From Parasphingopyxis lamellibrachiae (GTDB lineage: Bacteria; Pseudomonadota; Alphaproteobacteria; Sphingomonadales; Sphingomonadaceae), in assembly GCF_003385775.1 (NCBI RefSeq), contig NZ_QRDP01000004.1, positions 1,916,957-1,980,956 on the forward strand: a stretch of DNA of 64,000 bases. Direction: 5' to 3'. A program made the position numbers and the translations under genes. This document shows, one piece after another, positions 61,114 to 64,000 of this stretch (the stretch's first letter is position 1; every line of letters starts with the position of its first letter). Below the pieces are notes generated by a model that searched no databases, was not told the DNA's origin, and was given only the letters and a program-made list of their open reading frames with translations.

Positions 61114-61511
61114 TGCGTTTCACCGGACGGGTTCGGGCCGGTTCCGCGGCCGATCGGATCGGCGCTGAACCCGACATCCCGGTCCGTATGGCGTTCGGCC
61201 CCGCGGCCTTCGCCGACGGGATCGGCATGGCGGCCCCGGTCGCTGTCCGTGATCGGGCCGTTGCCATTGCCGCACCCGGCCGGATCGGCCGTCGCGCCAC
61301 CATCGCTATCGCTGACGCCGGTATGGCCGCCCGTGCGACCAGCCCCGGCCTCGTCGGCATTGGCACCGCCATCGCAATCGGTGAGACCCGCGGCCCCGAC
61401 GGTTTTGCCCTCCGGAGCCTTGCAGCCCGTAACCAGTGCGCCCGAACCGATCAGCAGCGTCGTGCCGCCGGCCACACGGGACAGGAAAGAGCGCCGCGTA
61501 AACGCGCGCAT
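61110..61511 (-). CDS. Tat-exported lipoprotein with four acidic repeats
   Basis: 133 residues. RRSFLSR near residue 6 and lipobox VTGC (27-30) predict Tat export and lipid anchoring. The rest is four imperfect repeats of about 20-23 residues (43-65, 66-87, 88-108, 109-127), each with a T/S-D-x-D-x-G ... ADPxGxGxG pattern, for example SDSDGGATADPAG. The acidic DxDxG steps resemble calcium sites. No known domain. It heads a two-gene operon with the DUF418 gene. Confidence 0.75.
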   Translation of the reverse strand: MRAFTRRSFLSRVAGGTTLLIGSGALVTGCKAPEGKTVGAAGLTDCDGGANADEAGAGRTGGHTGVSDSDGGATADPAGCGNGNGPITDSDRGRHADPVGEGRGAERHTDRDVGFSADPIGRGTGPNPSGETQ

Positions 61512-61633
61512 AGCAGGATTTTCGGTAATGACGGTTCCCCCTTTTCCCCGCGATAGATGCCGATCGGCATCAACGCAATCGCTGGCGCGGCAAGGGGTAG
61601 TCTAGAGCAGTTCCATCGGGCATAGGGCCCGCG

Positions 61634-62068
61634 ATGGCGACTCAGCGCTCCCTTTTTGGCCTGCTGCGCAAGGACCGGTTCACGATCCTTGCGGCGATGC
61701 TGTTGTTTGCCCAGGCGATCGTCCCGAACGGCTTCATGCCGGTATTCGCAAAAGACGGACCGACGATCATGCTGTGCACGGGGCAGGGGCTGGGTCTTCA
61801 GGCCGCCGCCCTGCCCGCCGACGCCTCGGCCGCCATGCTTGCTCTCGCCGAAGCGCTCGACGATAACGAGACGCCGGCGGAAACCGATACTGCGCCCTGC
61901 GACTATGCGGCGGCGCCCAACCCGATCAGCGTGCCGCCCGCCTTTTCGGGCGCGGCGGTACCGGTCATCCGGATCGACGGCATTTTCCCGCCCGCCGGCC
62001 TTGTCGCCATCGGGGCCGGGCTCGCCGCTCCCCCGCCGCCGCAGACCGGGCCGCCCGCCACCTTCTGA
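61634..62068 (+). CDS. DUF2946-like small protein
   Basis: 144 residues. A hydrophobic segment (ILAAMLLFAQAIVPNGFM), then MLCTGQG and a single CDYAAAPNP, as in DUF2946 proteins often linked to copper. The usual closing Cys-rich motif is reduced. Its neighbour downstream is a Met- and His-rich outer-membrane protein, which fits a metal-related pair. Confidence 0.6.
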   Translation: MATQRSLFGLLRKDRFTILAAMLLFAQAIVPNGFMPVFAKDGPTIMLCTGQGLGLQAAALPADASAAMLALAEALDDNETPAETDTAPCDYAAAPNPISVPPAFSGAAVPVIRIDGIFPPAGLVAIGAGLAAPPPPQTGPPATF

Positions 62069-62127
62069 ACCGACCAATATGCGCCTTTCCGGGTGCAGCT
62101 ATTTTCGATTCAGCAAGGATATATTTT

Positions 62128-63192
62128 GTGAAATACGCTTCTCTTGCGGTCCTTTCGGCCGCGCTTCTCTCGACTCCCCTCGCCGCCCATGAGGGCACCC
62201 ATGCCAATGGCCATGCGCCGATCGGCGTCATGGGAGACCATACCCATAATGCCGGCGAGGTGATGTTCTCCTACAGGTTCATGCATATGGAAGGGTCTGG
62301 CAACCAGGTCGGCACGGACTCCATTTCCTCCGACGATATCGTCACCGCCATTCCGAACCGCTTCGCCGGCATGCCCGGCCAGCCGCCTACCCTGCGCGTC
62401 GTTCCGCAGGAAATGCGCATGGAAATGCACATGATCGGCATGATGTATGCGCCTGTCGACTGGATGACGCTGATCGCGTCCGGCCGCTACATGACCCGGG
62501 AAATGGAATCGACCACCTATCAGGGCGGTATGGGGACCACCGTGCTTGGCGGCTCCGACCTCTCGGTCAACGGTTTTGGCGACATGGTCGTCGGAGCGCT
62601 CTTTCCTTTGTCGAAAGTGGAAGGCGATCATGAAATCGTCGCCCGTGCCGCGATCAGCATCCCGACCGGCTCGACAACCCAGACCGGCGAGATGCTGACG
62701 CCGATGGGCACGACCCGGACAATGCGGCTGGCCTATCCGATGCAGCCGGGATCGGGGACATGGGATCTCAAGCCCGCCATCATCTATCGCGGCTATGCGG
62801 GCCAGATCGGCTGGGGTGCGCAATATAATGCGACGATCCGGCTCGGTACGAACGACCAGGGCTATAGCCGGGGAGACGTGCATGAGGTGACGGGTTGGGT
62901 CAGCTACGAACCGGCGCGCTGGATCAGCCTGTCCGGCCGGCTCGCGGCGCGAACGACCGGCAGGATCGACGGTATGGACCCGGCAATCATGGGCCCGAAC
63001 CAGGCCGCCAACCCCGATTTCCAGGGCGGCGAACGCGTCGACGCCTTTTTCGGTATCAACCTCGCTGCCCAGGGATCACTTGATGGTCAGCGACTCGGTA
63101 TCGAGATCGGTGCGCCCATCCATCAGGACGTGAACGGCCCGCAAATGACCGGAGATTGGTCGCTGACGGTCGGCTGGCAGGGCAGCTTCTAG
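62128..63192 (+). CDS. Outer-membrane beta-barrel protein, Met/His-rich (transporter-like)
   Basis: 354 residues with a signal peptide ending at PLAAH. The mature N terminus EGTHANGHAPIGVMGDHTHN and later MRMEMHMIGMMYAPVDWM are rich in His and Met. The barrel ends in Phe (LTVGWQGSF). It resembles the transporter family seen beside copper-resistance genes (PF13557-like), but transport and metal binding are unproven. A GTG start follows AAGGA. Confidence 0.75.
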   Translation: MKYASLAVLSAALLSTPLAAHEGTHANGHAPIGVMGDHTHNAGEVMFSYRFMHMEGSGNQVGTDSISSDDIVTAIPNRFAGMPGQPPTLRVVPQEMRMEMHMIGMMYAPVDWMTLIASGRYMTREMESTTYQGGMGTTVLGGSDLSVNGFGDMVVGALFPLSKVEGDHEIVARAAISIPTGSTTQTGEMLTPMGTTRTMRLAYPMQPGSGTWDLKPAIIYRGYAGQIGWGAQYNATIRLGTNDQGYSRGDVHEVTGWVSYEPARWISLSGRLAARTTGRIDGMDPAIMGPNQAANPDFQGGERVDAFFGINLAAQGSLDGQRLGIEIGAPIHQDVNGPQMTGDWSLTVGWQGSF

Positions 63193-63455
63193 CCGGCGGT
63201 ATCGCCTCCGGCGCTCGCGGTTTCCGTTTCGGCGGAACCGGCGCCGGGGGCGTCCGCTTCATCGCGTTCACGCTTCCTGTCCCACAGATATTTGGCCACC
63301 AGCCCGCCGCCGACCAGGGCGGCCCCGGGCAGGGAGCGCGTCGCAACGCGCGCTGCGATCAGGCCGATGCCCGCACCGAGCAGCCCGCGCCCCGCCGTCC
63401 GGTTGCGGACATGGCCGCCCAGCGCGCCGCGGGCGATTTCCCTGAAAATGCTCAT
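63189..63455 (-). CDS. Small glycine-rich protein with one hydrophobic region
   Basis: 88 residues with a Gly/Ala-rich middle (GLLGAGIGLIAARVATRSLPGAALVGGGLVA), a basic WDRKRER and an acidic Gly/Ala tail. It overlaps the channel gene upstream by 4 nt and the outer-membrane protein gene on the other strand at its stop. Function unknown. Confidence 0.65.
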   Translation of the reverse strand: MSIFREIARGALGGHVRNRTAGRGLLGAGIGLIAARVATRSLPGAALVGGGLVAKYLWDRKRERDEADAPGAGSAETETASAGGDTAG

Positions 63456-64000
63456 TTCTTCTTCTCCAGCGGTACGGGTTCCTTGAACGTATGGGTGATA
63501 TAGGGAAAGGGAATTTCGATCCCGGCCCTGTCCAGCGCGGCTTTTACGGCGCGGACGACCTGATCGCGGCTTTCATGGCCCGCGCGCGGCGTGGAGCCCG
63601 ACCACCAGCGGATCAGATAGTCGACCGAGCTGGAATTGAATTCCTTCGCGAAGACATCGACGCCGCGATCCGTATCGACCTTGTCACAGCCCCTGACCGC
63701 CTCTTCGATCACTCTGGCCGCTTCATCGAGATCGACATCGTACGCGACGCCGCAGACGACTTCGTGCCGCCGCCCGTCCATATCGGTGAAAATCTCGACC
63801 GGGTTCTTGAACAGCATGGAATTGGGAACGATCGTGACTTCGTTGGAGAGCTTGCGAACATAGGTCTCGCGCAGGTTGATCGCCTCGACCTTGCCGGAAA
63901 TGCCCTCGCATTCGATGACATCGCCGATCCGCATCTTCTCCCGGATCATGATCAGCACACCGGCGAGGAAATTTTCGAAAATATCCTGAAAGGCAAAACC
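63452..64000 (-). CDS. MscS-family mechanosensitive channel (partial)
   Basis: The frame runs off the right edge of the window; about 182 residues are visible. The pore helix end GFAFQDIFENFLAGVLIM is followed by the beta domain (RIGDVIECEGISGKVEAINLRET), the conserved IVPNSMLFKNPVEI and an alpha-beta C-terminal domain ending PLEKKK. It releases osmolytes under turgor. The N-terminal helices lie outside the window. Confidence 0.88.
   Translation of the reverse strand, partial: GFAFQDIFENFLAGVLIMIREKMRIGDVIECEGISGKVEAINLRETYVRKLSNEVTIVPNSMLFKNPVEIFTDMDGRRHEVVCGVAYDVDLDEAARVIEEAVRGCDKVDTDRGVDVFAKEFNSSSVDYLIRWWSGSTPRAGHESRDQVVRAVKAALDRAGIEIPFPYITHTFKEPVPLEKKK

Noticed and set aside
59800-61605. 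601-codon + strand frame opposite DUF418
   Set aside because: It starts inside a composite repeat and runs antisense to two well-supported genes.

Overview
This is a GC-rich chromosomal window from an alphaproteobacterium, most likely a sphingomonad (order Sphingomonadales). The pointers are two large TonB-dependent receptors beside catabolic enzymes, a glyoxylate-regulator-like HTH protein, DUF3617, DUF4893 and DUF2585 families, an entericidin, an ATP12-type chaperone and an ATP-cone-less class I NrdA. No genus can be fixed from the sequence alone. There are no rRNA genes, CRISPR arrays, integrases or complete insertion sequences. One tRNA gene, tRNA-Ala(CGC), is present.

Layout. 0-10 kb: an HTH/DUF2083 regulator, then a rubrerythrin / Fe-S protein / DUF3501 group behind a Fur-like box, an exported M20 amidohydrolase, a DUF4893 lipoprotein, 3-hydroxybutyrate dehydrogenase, a zinc metallopeptidase and a CurA-type reductase. 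10-20 kb: tRNA-Ala, TonB receptor, AraC regulator, lipoprotein alpha/beta hydrolase, second TonB receptor, second M20 amidohydrolase and an entericidin too short for routine ORF calling; together they look like a nutrient uptake locus. 20-25.5 kb: TauD-type dioxygenase, P450 behind a palindromic promoter, polyprenyl diphosphate synthase, AAA ATPase and MATE exporter. 25.6-30 kb: an 18-codon ORF with a perfect 13-nt Shine-Dalgarno, three related lipoproteins and uvrB. 30-34 kb: the most novel block, two DUF3617 lipoproteins (one with an EF-hand) followed by two tandem TIR-transmembrane-DUF3617 proteins. 34-41 kb: MBL hydrolase, DksA-like protein, DUF3616 lipoprotein, Baeyer-Villiger-type monooxygenase, and an Acg-type reductase/MarR operon with a visible promoter-operator. 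41-46.5 kb: nrdA, two small membrane genes and nrdB behind paired NrdR boxes, then an AT-rich OLD-type nuclease that looks horizontally acquired. 46.5-54 kb: small secreted and membrane proteins, including a second lipoprotein trio. 54-57.7 kb: a six-gene overlapping operon (crcB, an rluC-like gene, a paiB-like gene, HAD, small membrane protein, ATP12). 57.8-64 kb: gmk, DUF2585 with a non-canonical start, DUF418, a Tat lipoprotein with internal repeats, a DUF2946-like protein with an outer-membrane protein, and a partial MscS channel.

A family of about 200-bp composite palindromes runs through the window. Ten copies are seen, nine of them filling the space between converging genes, often within a few bases of both stop codons. 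Each copy has TTTGTCAGA / TCTGACAAA ends, a long central stem and interchangeable small terminal hairpins. This repeat family and the TIR-DUF3617 cluster are the two observations most worth following up.
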